From Pandoraea terrae (lineage in GTDB: Bacteria; Pseudomonadota; Gammaproteobacteria; Burkholderiales; Burkholderiaceae), in NCBI RefSeq assembly GCF_902459695.1, contig NZ_CABPRZ010000018.1:1-64000 (forward strand): a stretch of DNA of 64,000 nt. The letters are read 5' to 3'. The notes under the pieces are model-generated. The model ran no database searches. It had not been told where the DNA came from and saw only the letters and a list, made by a program, of their open reading frames with translations. A program made the translations under genes and the position numbers. This document shows positions 8,265-16,460 of this stretch, piece after piece. Numbering within the stretch: the first letter of the stretch is position 1; the number at the start of each line of letters is the position of its first letter.

Positions 8265-8984
8265 TCAGATCGCGTCCCCCTGACCGACGCGCCATGCCTG
8301 TTTCAGTCGTTCCCGGCTGTTCGACAGATGTGTGCGCATCGCGGCGCGGGCGCCCTCGGGGTCGCGCCGCGCGATGGCTTCGTAGATGTTGATGTGTTCG
8401 CTGTTGACCCGTGACATGTAGCTCGCCGGATCCAGGCGGGCGCGCGGTGCGATGGCAGGGTCGAGGTGCGACAGCACGTCGACGAAGTAGGGGTTGTCCG
8501 TCGCACGCGCGATCTGCAGGTGAAACTGGAAGTCGTAGGGTGCCGCGTCGTCGCCTGCGCGAGCGTGCAGGTCGATCGCGTCCAGCGCGCGCTTGATGTC
8601 CGCGAGGTCCTGTCGCGTGGCGCGCTGGGCCGCCAGGCCCGCACTCTCGGTCTCGATGCAGATGCGCAACTCCAGTATGGCGACGACATCGCGTTGTGTC
8701 TTCGCGACCGGCGACCTGAAGTCCAGCGCGGGAGCGGGACTCTGCAACACGAAGCTGCCGATGCCATGACGCGTCTCGACGAGGCCGGAGGCCTGGAGTC
8801 GCTGCAACGCCTCGCGAACAACGGTCCGGCTCACCCCTTGCGATTGCATCAAGCTGACTTCGGTCGGCAGCCTGTCGCCAGGACGCAGCGCGCCTGAACG
8901 AATCTGCTCGACGAGGAAATCAAACACGTCCTGGGCAAGGCCATGTGTGCGGCGTGCAGGAGGACTGGACGAAATCATGGACAT
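8265..8984 (-). CDS. GntR-family (FadR/FCD subfamily) transcriptional regulator of the sugar-acid locus
   Basis: DNA-binding regulator of 239 aa. The N-terminal winged helix spans about residues 15-80 (RPGDRLPTEVSLMQSQGVSR, then RLQASGLVETRHGIGSFV). The C-terminal all-helical FCD ligand domain includes ELRICIETESAGLAA, FQFHLQIA and a SEHINIYEAI segment with the usual metal-site histidines. It is divergent from udh and separated from it by about 420 bp carrying three copies of a GTTGTNTGAYGAC-type site. By analogy with UxuR/ExuR/GudR-type regulators it is probably a repressor released by a uronate or aldarate. Ligand and mode are inferred. Confidence 0.85.
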   Translation of the reverse strand: MSMISSSPPARRTHGLAQDVFDFLVEQIRSGALRPGDRLPTEVSLMQSQGVSRTVVREALQRLQASGLVETRHGIGSFVLQSPAPALDFRSPVAKTQRDVVAILELRICIETESAGLAAQRATRQDLADIKRALDAIDLHARAGDDAAPYDFQFHLQIARATDNPYFVDVLSHLDPAIAPRARLDPASYMSRVNSEHINIYEAIARRDPEGARAAMRTHLSNSRERLKQAWRVGQGDAI

Positions 8985-9036
8985 GTTGGAGCGATTCGGG
9001 TGACGGCGGAGGTGTCCTGATTATACCGATTTGTGG

Positions 9037-9049
9037 GTTGTCTGATGAC
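9037..9049 (+). promoter_or_regulatory. operator-like site 1 (GTTGTCTGATGAC)
   Basis: GTTGTCTGATGAC lies 53 bases upstream of the regulator start. It differs from site 2 (in reverse complement) at one position, so it could mediate autoregulation. Assignment to the FCD regulator rests on family half-site style and position. Confidence 0.5.
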
Positions 9050-9107
9050 CGATAACGTAGGACTGCCGCAGTGTCTTTGCCGGTTCTGGGGGCGGTAAGT
9101 GTGCGAA

Positions 9108-9120
9108 GTCATCATACAAC
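9108..9120 (-). promoter_or_regulatory. operator-like site 2 (GTCATCATACAAC)
   Basis: The reverse complement reads GTTGTATGATGAC, which differs from site 3 at a single base. It lies roughly midway between the divergent genes. Confidence 0.5.
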
Positions 9121-9317
9121 CTTCGGCCAAGGGAGCAAGGCGCGCTCAGGTTGGCCTGGCCTTGTATCTGTCATCCGGATTTCATCGGATGCGGACAATG
9201 TGTTGAAAGATCAATGGTATAAGCGCATATCATCCGCGGTCCCCGACAGCGAAAGGGTCTCGTTTTAAGGGTTTACTACTATAGGTCAAGTGTCGTTGAA
9301 CGAATACCATGCGAATC

Positions 9318-9334
9318 ATGTTGTATGACGACAT
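9318..9334 (+). promoter_or_regulatory. operator-like site 3, pseudo-palindrome upstream of udh
   Basis: The 17-bp sequence ATGTTGTATGACGACAT is almost a perfect palindrome (one mismatched pair) and contains GTTGTATGACGAC (9320-9332). It ends 69 bases before the chosen udh start, a usual place for a repressor to block transcription of the catabolic operon. Confidence 0.55.
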
Positions 9335-9403
9335 GTTACGACGTACGATGACATGCCGGCGCACGATGCGCCGATCAATACCGATTCACGGAGCGAAGCC
9401 AGT

Positions 9404-10237
9404 ATGACCTCGATGCGAGAAAGCGACCCCAAGCCTTTCAGGCGTTTATTGCTCACGGGCGCGGGCGGCAATCTGGGGCGGCAAGTGCGCCCCGCGCTGG
9501 GCCAGTGGGCCGAATACGTTCGGGTCAGCGACATCATCTCGCTCGGCGAAGCTGCGGCGCACGAGGAGGTGGTATTCGCCGACTTGAGCGACGAGTCGGC
9601 CGTCCAGGCGTTGATGCACGGCGTCGATGCCGTGGTTCATCTGGGCGGGATTTCCGTGGAAGCGCCATTCCCCGAACTGCTGGAAGCGAACATCCGTGGC
9701 ACTTACCATCTCTATGCCGCCGCGCAGGCGGCCGGCGTGCGCCGCATTGTCTATGCAAGCTCGAATCATGTGACCGGCTTCTATCCCACGACGCAAGTCA
9801 TCGATACCGAAGCGCCGGTTCGTCCGGATTGTCTGTATGGCGTCACGAAATGCTTCGGGGAGGCGTTGTCGCGCTATTACTTCGACCGCTTCGGGCTCGA
9901 GACCGTGTGCCTGCGCATCGGCTCGAGCTTCGAGGCGCCTCGCGACGCGCGCATGTTGGTCACCTATCTCAGCTTCCGGGATTTCATCGAAGCGGTCCGC
10001 TGCTCGCTGTTCGCGCCGCGCGTCGGACATTCGATCCTGTACGGCGTGTCGGACAATCGCACGAAGTGGTGGGACAACCGCCATGCGGCGCACCTGGGGT
10101 TTCGCGCGCAGGACAGTTCCATCCCGTTTGAATCGCAAGTGCCGCCGGCCCAGCCGTGCATCGGCGCCGACGATATTGCGCAACGCTACCAGGGCGGTAC
10201 CTTCGTCCTGGCCGGTCCGATGGCGTCGAAGCGATGA
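9404..10237 (+). CDS. udh: uronate dehydrogenase (NAD-dependent)
   Basis: Oxidises D-galacturonate or D-glucuronate to the aldaro-lactone with NAD+, the first step of the oxidative uronate pathway. The 277-aa short-chain/extended-SDR protein has the Rossmann motif LLLTGAGGNLG at the N terminus. It also has ASSNHVTGFY carrying the catalytic Ser, YGVTKCFGE with the Tyr-x3-Lys pair, and the Udh-specific blocks CLRIGSSF and DNRTKWWDNRHAAHLG. It follows Pseudomonas Udh closely throughout. The ATG at 9404 has GGAGCG eight bases upstream; an ATG at 9353 is less likely. It is the first gene of the operon. Confidence 0.9.
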   Translation: MTSMRESDPKPFRRLLLTGAGGNLGRQVRPALGQWAEYVRVSDIISLGEAAAHEEVVFADLSDESAVQALMHGVDAVVHLGGISVEAPFPELLEANIRGTYHLYAAAQAAGVRRIVYASSNHVTGFYPTTQVIDTEAPVRPDCLYGVTKCFGEALSRYYFDRFGLETVCLRIGSSFEAPRDARMLVTYLSFRDFIEAVRCSLFAPRVGHSILYGVSDNRTKWWDNRHAAHLGFRAQDSSIPFESQVPPAQPCIGADDIAQRYQGGTFVLAGPMASKR

Positions 10238-11232
10238 GCTGCGCAATCGAGCATCTTCGGGTCGACCGCCTCGCGTCCGTGCCGGAGGCCGGTCCGTATG
10301 CGGTTGGCGAGAGCCCGGTGTGGCATGCGGCACAAGACGCGTTGTATTGGGTCGACATCACCGGGAAACGCATCGTGCGCCACGTGATCGAGACCGGCCG
10401 GCGGACGCATTGGGCCATCCCCGAGCAGGTCGGCTGCATCGCATTCGACGGCGCGGGTTCGGTACTTGCCGCCATGGAGTCCGGCCTGTTCGCAGTGCAG
10501 TTGTATGAGCCGCCTGCGGGCGCGCTCGAGGCCCACGCCTCGCTGCAGGCGTTGGCAAGTCCCCGTTTCCGTTGCCAGGGCATGCGCTTCAACGATGGCC
10601 GCTGCGACCGGCAGGGTCGCTTCCTTGCCGGCACGATGGTCATGGACATGTCGCTCGGCCTGGCCGCTGGCGAGTTGCTCCGCCATGACGCCGCCGCGCG
10701 GACGCTGGTCCCGGTAGTTGATGGCCTGATCGTCCAGAACGGCCTGGCGTGGTCGCCGGACGGCCGCACGATGTACCTGTCGGACTCCCATCCCTCGCGA
10801 CGCCTGATCTGGACCTTCGACTACGACGTCGACGCCGGCGTACCCCATTCGCGGCGCGTGTTCGCCGACCTGAACCGGTACGTGGGACGCCCCGACGGCG
10901 CGACGGTTGACGAGGCCGGCGGGTACTGGATTTGCGCTAACGACGGCGCAGCGCTGTTGCGCTTCGCGCCCGACGGCAGGCTCGACCGCCAAATCGCACT
11001 GCCGGCCGCAAAGCCGGCGATGTGTGCGTTCGGCGGCAAGCGTCTCGACACCCTGTACGTGACGACGATCCGTCCGGCCGGCGCGAGCGCCGGCGAATAC
11101 GACGGGCACGTGCTTGCGCTGCACGTCGGCATCGGCGGCATACCCGAACCGGTGCTGGGCGACTGTTTGCCGCGCACCTTGCCCGGTGACCCGATCGCCG
11201 GATCCGGCACGGCGCCCGGGCTCGACCCATGA
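10234..11232 (+). CDS. SMP-30/gluconolactonase-family lactonase, probable aldarolactone hydrolase
   Basis: Predicted six-bladed beta-propeller hydrolase of 332 aa that likely opens the galactaro- or glucarolactone made by Udh. Family marks are YAVGESPVWH with the metal-binding Glu near residue 24, RFNDGRCDRQGRFLAGTM with the Asn and Asp ligands, NGLAWSPDGRTMYLSDS, and RPDGATVDEAGGYW. The ATG at 10234 overlaps the udh stop (ATGA), which fixes the start and implies coupled translation. Substrate is inferred from the neighbour. Confidence 0.85.
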   Translation: MSCAIEHLRVDRLASVPEAGPYAVGESPVWHAAQDALYWVDITGKRIVRHVIETGRRTHWAIPEQVGCIAFDGAGSVLAAMESGLFAVQLYEPPAGALEAHASLQALASPRFRCQGMRFNDGRCDRQGRFLAGTMVMDMSLGLAAGELLRHDAAARTLVPVVDGLIVQNGLAWSPDGRTMYLSDSHPSRRLIWTFDYDVDAGVPHSRRVFADLNRYVGRPDGATVDEAGGYWICANDGAALLRFAPDGRLDRQIALPAAKPAMCAFGGKRLDTLYVTTIRPAGASAGEYDGHVLALHVGIGGIPEPVLGDCLPRTLPGDPIAGSGTAPGLDP

Positions 11233-11287
11233 CGGCGCATGGTCTGACCGATGGTCCATTTTTCACCAGAAGAACCGAGGAGGTAGC

Positions 11288-12466
11288 ATGATCAAGCTGG
11301 GCACCATCCCGATGGGCATGGCAGTGGCCGTTGCCGCTGCGATACCTGCGGTTTCGTCGGCACAAAGCAGCGTGACGCTGTACGGCGCCGTCGACAACGC
11401 GTTGGCCTATACCAATAACCAGAAGGGCAGTTCCAACGTGTACCTGAAGAGCGGCAGCCTGGAGTCCGCCAAGTTCGGTTTCAAGGGGCAAGAGGATCTG
11501 GGGGGCGGATCGCGGGCGTTGTTCCGGCTCGAAAGCGGCTTCAACCTCAATAACGGCATGATGAGCGACCAGGGGGCCATCTTCAGCCGCCTGGCATGGG
11601 TCGCCCTTGCCAACGACCGTTACGGTACGCTGACTTTGGGCCGGCAATACACGCCGTACCTGCTCTACGTGGGCGCGATCGGGGCTGCGCCGATGTTGAC
11701 GGGCGCCACCGGCGCGCATCCGGGCGATATCGACCAACTCGACGTCGACAGCCGCGCGAGCAACGCCGTCACGTATTCCACGCCGGACATGAACGGGCTG
11801 CAGTTCAGCACCATGTATGCGTTGGGTGGCGTTGCCGGCGCGTTCTCTTCGGGCAATACCTTCAGTGCTGCCCTGAAGTACAACTACAAGACGCTCGATG
11901 CCGCGGTCGGCTACCTTCGCGTCACGAACAATGCCGTGGCCGGCACCTTCAGCACCACCGCGACGGGCACCTTCGACCAGTCGCCGATCAACGCAGGCTA
12001 CGTCAGCGCGCATGCGGTCCAGTACATCGCCGCCGCGGCCCTGTATGGCTTCGGCGCGGCCAAGGTCGGGGTCAACTACGCCAACACCCAGTACAAGCCC
12101 GGCGTGGGTTCCCTGTTTACCGATACCGCCATCTTCAACAACTACGGCGTGATCGGCCAATATAGCGCCACCATCGCGTGGACGCTCGCCGCCGGCTACA
12201 GCTACACGCGGGCGACGGCATCCAACGGGGTGACCAACGCGGCGCGCTTCCACCAGTTCTCGTTCGAGCAAACGTACTCGCTGTCCAAGCGAAGCACTAT
12301 CTACTTGCTCGAAGCCTATCAAATGGCCTCGGGGCAGACCCTGAGCGCTCAAGGAAAGGGCCATATCGTGAATTCGGTGGCCATGGTCGGGCGGACTTCC
12401 GAATCGACCCCGTCGTCCAACGGGCGTCAGTTCGTCGGCATGATCGGCTTTCGCCATGCCTTCTGA
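11288..12466 (+). CDS. Gram-negative trimeric porin (Burkholderia OmpC-like)
   Basis: Outer-membrane general porin of 392 aa. A signal peptide ending AVSSAQ precedes SSVTLYGAVDNALAY, the classic first strand of betaproteobacterial porins. Next come KFGFKGQEDLGGG and ALFRLESGFNL, then LGRQYTPY and a C-terminal strand ending in Phe (MIGFRHAF), as needed for BAM insertion. The ATG at 11288 follows GAGGAGGTAGC. Its place between lactonase and dehydratase-family genes suggests it admits the sugar-acid substrate, which is inference. Confidence 0.88.
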   Translation: MIKLGTIPMGMAVAVAAAIPAVSSAQSSVTLYGAVDNALAYTNNQKGSSNVYLKSGSLESAKFGFKGQEDLGGGSRALFRLESGFNLNNGMMSDQGAIFSRLAWVALANDRYGTLTLGRQYTPYLLYVGAIGAAPMLTGATGAHPGDIDQLDVDSRASNAVTYSTPDMNGLQFSTMYALGGVAGAFSSGNTFSAALKYNYKTLDAAVGYLRVTNNAVAGTFSTTATGTFDQSPINAGYVSAHAVQYIAAAALYGFGAAKVGVNYANTQYKPGVGSLFTDTAIFNNYGVIGQYSATIAWTLAAGYSYTRATASNGVTNAARFHQFSFEQTYSLSKRSTIYLLEAYQMASGQTLSAQGKGHIVNSVAMVGRTSESTPSSNGRQFVGMIGFRHAF

Positions 12467-12531
12467 CCGATGACGCGGTTCCCGAGCCGCACGGCTTGCA
12501 AAGACTACACACACTGATTCAGGAAAAGCAT

Positions 12532-13686
12532 ATGAAAGTTGAGCGCGTCCATGGCGTCGTATTTACGTATCCGACGCGTCGCTCGGTCGACGGCGAGGGG
12601 CATTCGCATCCCGGCGAGCAACGATTGGCCGAACTCGCCATGCTGACGATCGAGGCGGACGACGGCAGCACGGGCCACGCCTTCGCGCCGCCCGAGGTGA
12701 TTCGTCCGTTTCTGCTTCAGTCGTGCATCGGCAAGTCGCTGGTCGGCCGGGACCCATTCATGCGCGAGCAAATCTGGCAGGACCTGGCGCTGCGGCAGCG
12801 CGGCAGCGCCGGGCAATTGACCGATCGTGCGCTGGCCGTGGTCGAGCAAGCCCTCTGGGACCTGGCGGGGCGAAAACTCGGCCAGCCGGTCTACAAGCTG
12901 ATCGGCGGCTATCGCGACAAGGTGCCGGCCTACGGCAGCACCATGTGCGGCGACGACCTGCCCGGTGGCCTGGCGACGCCCGACGACTATGCGCGCTTCG
13001 CGCAAACGCTCGTGGCGCGCGGCTACAAGGCCATCAAGCTGCACACGTGGATGCCGCCGATCTCGTTCGCACCGGACCCCAAAATGGACGTCAAGGCTTG
13101 CGCCGCGGTACGCGAAGCGGTCGGCCCGGATATCGCCCTGATGCTTGATGGCTACCACTGGTACAGCCGCACCGACGCGCTCTACATCGGCCGGCAACTC
13201 GAGGCACTGAACTTCACCTGGTTCGAGGAGATGATGAACGAGCAAAGCATCGCCTCATACGCGTGGCTCGCCAATCAGCTCGACATTCCGATCGTCGGCC
13301 CCGAATCGATGTCAGGCAAGCACCACACGCGCGCCGACTGGGTGGCCGCGGGGGCTTGCGACATCCTGCGCGCCGGCGCGGCCGGCGTCGGCGGGATCAC
13401 GCCGACGCTGAAGGTCGCGCATCTGGCCGAGTCCTTCGGCATGGATTGCGAGATCCATGGCAACGGTGCCGCCAGCCTGGCAGTGATCGCGGCCGTCAAG
13501 AATTGCCGCTGGTATGAGCGAGGCCTGTTGCATCCGTTCCTCGACTACGACGAAGTGCCCGCGTACCTGAACACACTGCCGGACCCGATGGACAGCGATG
13601 GCTTCGTGCACCTGTCGAGCGCTCCGGGGCTCGGCGAAGACATCAACTTCGACTACATCGCCGTGAATACCGTACGCACGTATTGA
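12532..13686 (+). CDS. enolase-superfamily (mandelate racemase type) sugar-acid dehydratase or cycloisomerase
   Basis: Cytosolic enzyme of 384 aa with the enolase-superfamily fold. Metal ligands are the Asp of MLDGYHW and the Glu residues of WFEEMM and VGPESM. The catalytic His-Asp pair is visible in ACDILRAG and CEIHGNG. The second-strand motif reads IKLHTW, so it is Lys-x-His rather than the usual Lys-x-Lys of mandelate racemase and glucarate dehydratase. In this operon it would act on the aldarolactone or aldarate made by Udh and the lactonase, like galactarolactone cycloisomerase or a galactarate dehydratase. The exact reaction is not settled by sequence. Confidence 0.8.
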   Translation: MKVERVHGVVFTYPTRRSVDGEGHSHPGEQRLAELAMLTIEADDGSTGHAFAPPEVIRPFLLQSCIGKSLVGRDPFMREQIWQDLALRQRGSAGQLTDRALAVVEQALWDLAGRKLGQPVYKLIGGYRDKVPAYGSTMCGDDLPGGLATPDDYARFAQTLVARGYKAIKLHTWMPPISFAPDPKMDVKACAAVREAVGPDIALMLDGYHWYSRTDALYIGRQLEALNFTWFEEMMNEQSIASYAWLANQLDIPIVGPESMSGKHHTRADWVAAGACDILRAGAAGVGGITPTLKVAHLAESFGMDCEIHGNGAASLAVIAAVKNCRWYERGLLHPFLDYDEVPAYLNTLPDPMDSDGFVHLSSAPGLGEDINFDYIAVNTVRTY

Positions 13687-13703
13687 CGTTACGATAGGAC
13701 AAT

Positions 13704-13728
13704 GCCGCCGGACCAATGATCCGGCGGC
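13704..13728 (+). promoter_or_regulatory. intercistronic hairpin before the substrate-binding protein gene
   Basis: GCCGCCGGA (13704-13712) pairs perfectly with TCCGGCGGC (13720-13728) around a 7-nt loop. No T-run follows, so it is more likely an mRNA-stabilising or attenuating hairpin than a terminator. Such elements often precede binding-protein genes, which need higher expression. Confidence 0.5.
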
Positions 13729-13751
13729 CAGCGCATGCAAGGAGACACGCG

Positions 13752-15362
13752 GTGAAATCACCGTATTCGTTAGCCGCCGCCATCGCCTTGTGGCTGGCGT
13801 GCGTGATGCCGCTCGCCCCGGTTCGCGCCGCGACACCGGCCGATCAGTTACTGGTCGGCATGAATATGAACAACGTGCTGACGCTCGATCCGGCCGCTGC
13901 GACCGGCAACGATGTGGTACCGGTCGCAGCGAATCTCTACGACTATGTAGTGGAGCTCGATCCACGCGATGTCACCCGGGTATTGCCCGCCGTGGCAGAT
14001 CGCTGGACCATTGCCGCCGACCGTCGCAGCATCGCTTTCAAGATCCATCCGGGCATCCGCTTCCAGTCGGGCAATCCGTTGACGGCCGACGATGTCGCCT
14101 GGTCCTTGCAGCGCACGTTGAAGGTCAATCGCGCCCTGGCCTCTCCGTGGAAGAGCTACGGGTTCACCGCGAAGAATGCCGAGCGCCTGATTCGCGCCGT
14201 CGATCCTGCCACGCTGGTCATCGACCTGCCGATTGCGGTCGATCCCGGTATGGTGATCTATACGCTTGGCACGTCGATCGGCGCCGTCGTGCTGGATCGC
14301 CGCACGGTCCTGGCGCATGAGCGCAACGGCGACCTCGGCGCCGCATGGCTGACCACCCACACCGCCGGGTCCGGGCCGTTCGCGCTGGCGGACTGGAAGC
14401 CGGAGGATGTGCTGACCCTGCAGCGCTTCGACGGCTATTGGCGTGGCCCGGCCAAGCTGCGGCGCGTGGTCTTGCGGCACATCCCGGAATCGCAGTCGCT
14501 GCGCCTGATGATCGATCGCAGCGACGTTGATGTGGCGCTCGGATTGTCTGCGCCGGACCTGGTTGCGCTGCGGCGCGACGCGGCAGTGAACGTGCAGTCG
14601 GTGGCGGGCGGCTCGATGTACTATGTCGCGCTCAGCATGAAGGACGCAAGATTTGCGGACAAGCGTGTGCGCGAAGCCATTCGCAGCCTGATCGACTACG
14701 AGGGCATCAACCGGTTCGTGATGCCGGGCTATGGCGTGCCGCACCAGCGTCCCGTGCAGGCCGGACTGCCGGCCTCGCTGCCTGATCCCGGTTACCGCCT
14801 CGACGTGCCCAAGGCGCGGCGCCTGCTGGCCGAGGCGGGATATCCCGACGGCTTTGCGGTCGACATCAGGGTCCTGGCGGACGCGCCTTTCCTCAATATC
14901 GCGACGTCCTTGCAGGCCACGCTCGCGCAAGCCGGGATTCGTGCCAACGTGCTCACGGGTACCGGCAACCAGGTGTACGGCGCCATGCGCGAACGCCGCT
15001 TCGAGATCGTGGTCGGGCGCGGCGGCGGCGGCCTCGAGCCCGATCCATACTCGAACCTGCGAGCGCTCGTCTATAACCCGGACAACCGCGACGCGGCCAA
15101 ACTGACGAATTTCCAGGGCTGGCGTACCGCCTTCTACGACCCGGAGATCAATCGTCTCTTCACGGCCGCGCAGGCGGCAAGCGACCCCACCGAGCAGACT
15201 GAAATGTATCGGCGCGTGCAGCAGCGCTACGCCGACGTTGTGGGGCCGATCTTCCCGATTTCGCAGACCACCAATACCGTGGTGCTGGCCAAGCGCGTGG
15301 AGGGCTACGAATTGAGCCCGGTGTGGACGACGCACCTGCGCTCCGTCAGCAAGCGGCCATGA
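13752..15362 (+). CDS. ABC importer substrate-binding protein, SBP_bac_5 (Opp/Dpp) family
   Basis: Periplasmic binding protein of 536 aa. It starts at a GTG just after AAGGAGA and has a Sec signal peptide ending APVRAA. Family marks include LDPAAATGNDVV near the N terminus, IRFQSGNPLTADDVAWSLQR, and the later GSGPFALADWKPEDVL and DKRVREAIRSLIDYEGI. The fold is that of peptide/nickel binding proteins, but the family also carries oligosaccharides. In this operon a uronide or aldarate is more likely than a peptide. Confidence 0.88.
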   Translation: MKSPYSLAAAIALWLACVMPLAPVRAATPADQLLVGMNMNNVLTLDPAAATGNDVVPVAANLYDYVVELDPRDVTRVLPAVADRWTIAADRRSIAFKIHPGIRFQSGNPLTADDVAWSLQRTLKVNRALASPWKSYGFTAKNAERLIRAVDPATLVIDLPIAVDPGMVIYTLGTSIGAVVLDRRTVLAHERNGDLGAAWLTTHTAGSGPFALADWKPEDVLTLQRFDGYWRGPAKLRRVVLRHIPESQSLRLMIDRSDVDVALGLSAPDLVALRRDAAVNVQSVAGGSMYYVALSMKDARFADKRVREAIRSLIDYEGINRFVMPGYGVPHQRPVQAGLPASLPDPGYRLDVPKARRLLAEAGYPDGFAVDIRVLADAPFLNIATSLQATLAQAGIRANVLTGTGNQVYGAMRERRFEIVVGRGGGGLEPDPYSNLRALVYNPDNRDAAKLTNFQGWRTAFYDPEINRLFTAAQAASDPTEQTEMYRRVQQRYADVVGPIFPISQTTNTVVLAKRVEGYELSPVWTTHLRSVSKRP

Positions 15363-15410
15363 CGGCGCCCTCGCGCTGTCGAATCACGGTACTTCCATTT
15401 GCTACTCGAC

Positions 15411-16460
15411 ATGTTGACATCCCGCTTAGCCAGACGCTTTTTTCATGCAGACGCGCACTGGCGTCACCTGCGCCGCCTGGGCAAGGTCGCCGTCAGCCTT
15501 CTGGGCCTGCTGACCATGACTTTTATCATCGGCCGCGTCATGCCGATCGACCCGGTCCTGTCCGTGGTCGGCCCGGACGCCGACCAGGCGACGTATCGCG
15601 AGGTCTACCATCAGCTCGGCCTTGACCGGCCGATCTGGACCCAGTACGGCTACTACCTTTCCCATCTGCTGCACGGGGACCTCGGGCGCGCGCTGTTGAC
15701 GGGACGTCCGGTCGTCGAGGACATCCTGCGGGTGTTTCCGGCGACGGTGGAGTTGGCCACCGCGGCGATCGTGCTCGGTGCCGTGCTCGGCATCCCGCTC
15801 GGTGTGCTCGCGGCAATACGGCGCGGACGATGGGTGGACCATCTGATTCGCGTGACGAGCCTGCTCGGTTACTCGACGCCGATTTTTCTCGTTGGCATGC
15901 TTGCGCTTCTGCTGTTCTATCACTACCTCGGCTGGTCGGGCGGCGTGGGGCGCATGGCGCTCGGATTCGAGGGCGTCGTCAAGCCCGTGACCGGATTCCT
16001 CCTGATCGATGCGGCGCTGGGTGGTCATTGGGACGTCTTGCGCAGCGCCGTGCGCCATCTCATGCTGCCGGCCTGCATCCTTGGCGCGCATTCGACGGCA
16101 TATATCAGCAGGATGACGCGCAGCTTCATGCTGGCCCAGTTGTCGCAGGAGTACATCCTCACTGCGCGCGTCAAGGGTCTGTCGGAGATGAGCGTGGTAT
16201 GGCGGCACGCGTTTCCCAACATCCTCGTGCAGTTGTTGACGGTCGTCGCGCTGGTCTATGGCTCCCTGCTCGAAGGCGCGGTGCTGATCGAAAGCGTATT
16301 CGCCTGGCCCGGCTTCGGCCAATACCTGACCAGCAGCCTGTTGCTTGGCGACATGAACGCGGTGATGGGCTGCGTGCTGTTCGTAGGCCTTGTGTTCGTT
16401 GTACTCAACCTGATTACCGACTCGCTATACCCGATCGTCGACCCCCGGACCCGCTCATGA
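15411..16460 (+). CDS. ABC importer permease, DppB/OppB type
   Basis: Inner-membrane permease of 349 aa with six hydrophobic segments. The family N-terminal block is present (LTMTFIIGRVMPIDPV and a QLGLDRPIWTQYGYYL segment). The coupling EAA loop reads YILTARVKGLSEMSVVWRHA, and the C-terminal LIESVFAWPGFGQYL block follows. I chose the ATG at 15411; a TTG twelve bases upstream is possible, and neither has a clear ribosome-binding site. It follows the binding-protein gene and overlaps the next permease. Confidence 0.87.
   Translation: MLTSRLARRFFHADAHWRHLRRLGKVAVSLLGLLTMTFIIGRVMPIDPVLSVVGPDADQATYREVYHQLGLDRPIWTQYGYYLSHLLHGDLGRALLTGRPVVEDILRVFPATVELATAAIVLGAVLGIPLGVLAAIRRGRWVDHLIRVTSLLGYSTPIFLVGMLALLLFYHYLGWSGGVGRMALGFEGVVKPVTGFLLIDAALGGHWDVLRSAVRHLMLPACILGAHSTAYISRMTRSFMLAQLSQEYILTARVKGLSEMSVVWRHAFPNILVQLLTVVALVYGSLLEGAVLIESVFAWPGFGQYLTSSLLLGDMNAVMGCVLFVGLVFVVLNLITDSLYPIVDPRTRS

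Noticed and set aside
10937-12514. Minus-strand open frame of 525 codons
   Set aside because: Antisense shadow of the lactonase and porin genes caused by high GC; no family features.
13848-15335. Minus-strand open frame of 495 codons
   Set aside because: Entirely antisense to the clear binding-protein gene; composition rich in His, Arg and Gln, typical of shadows.
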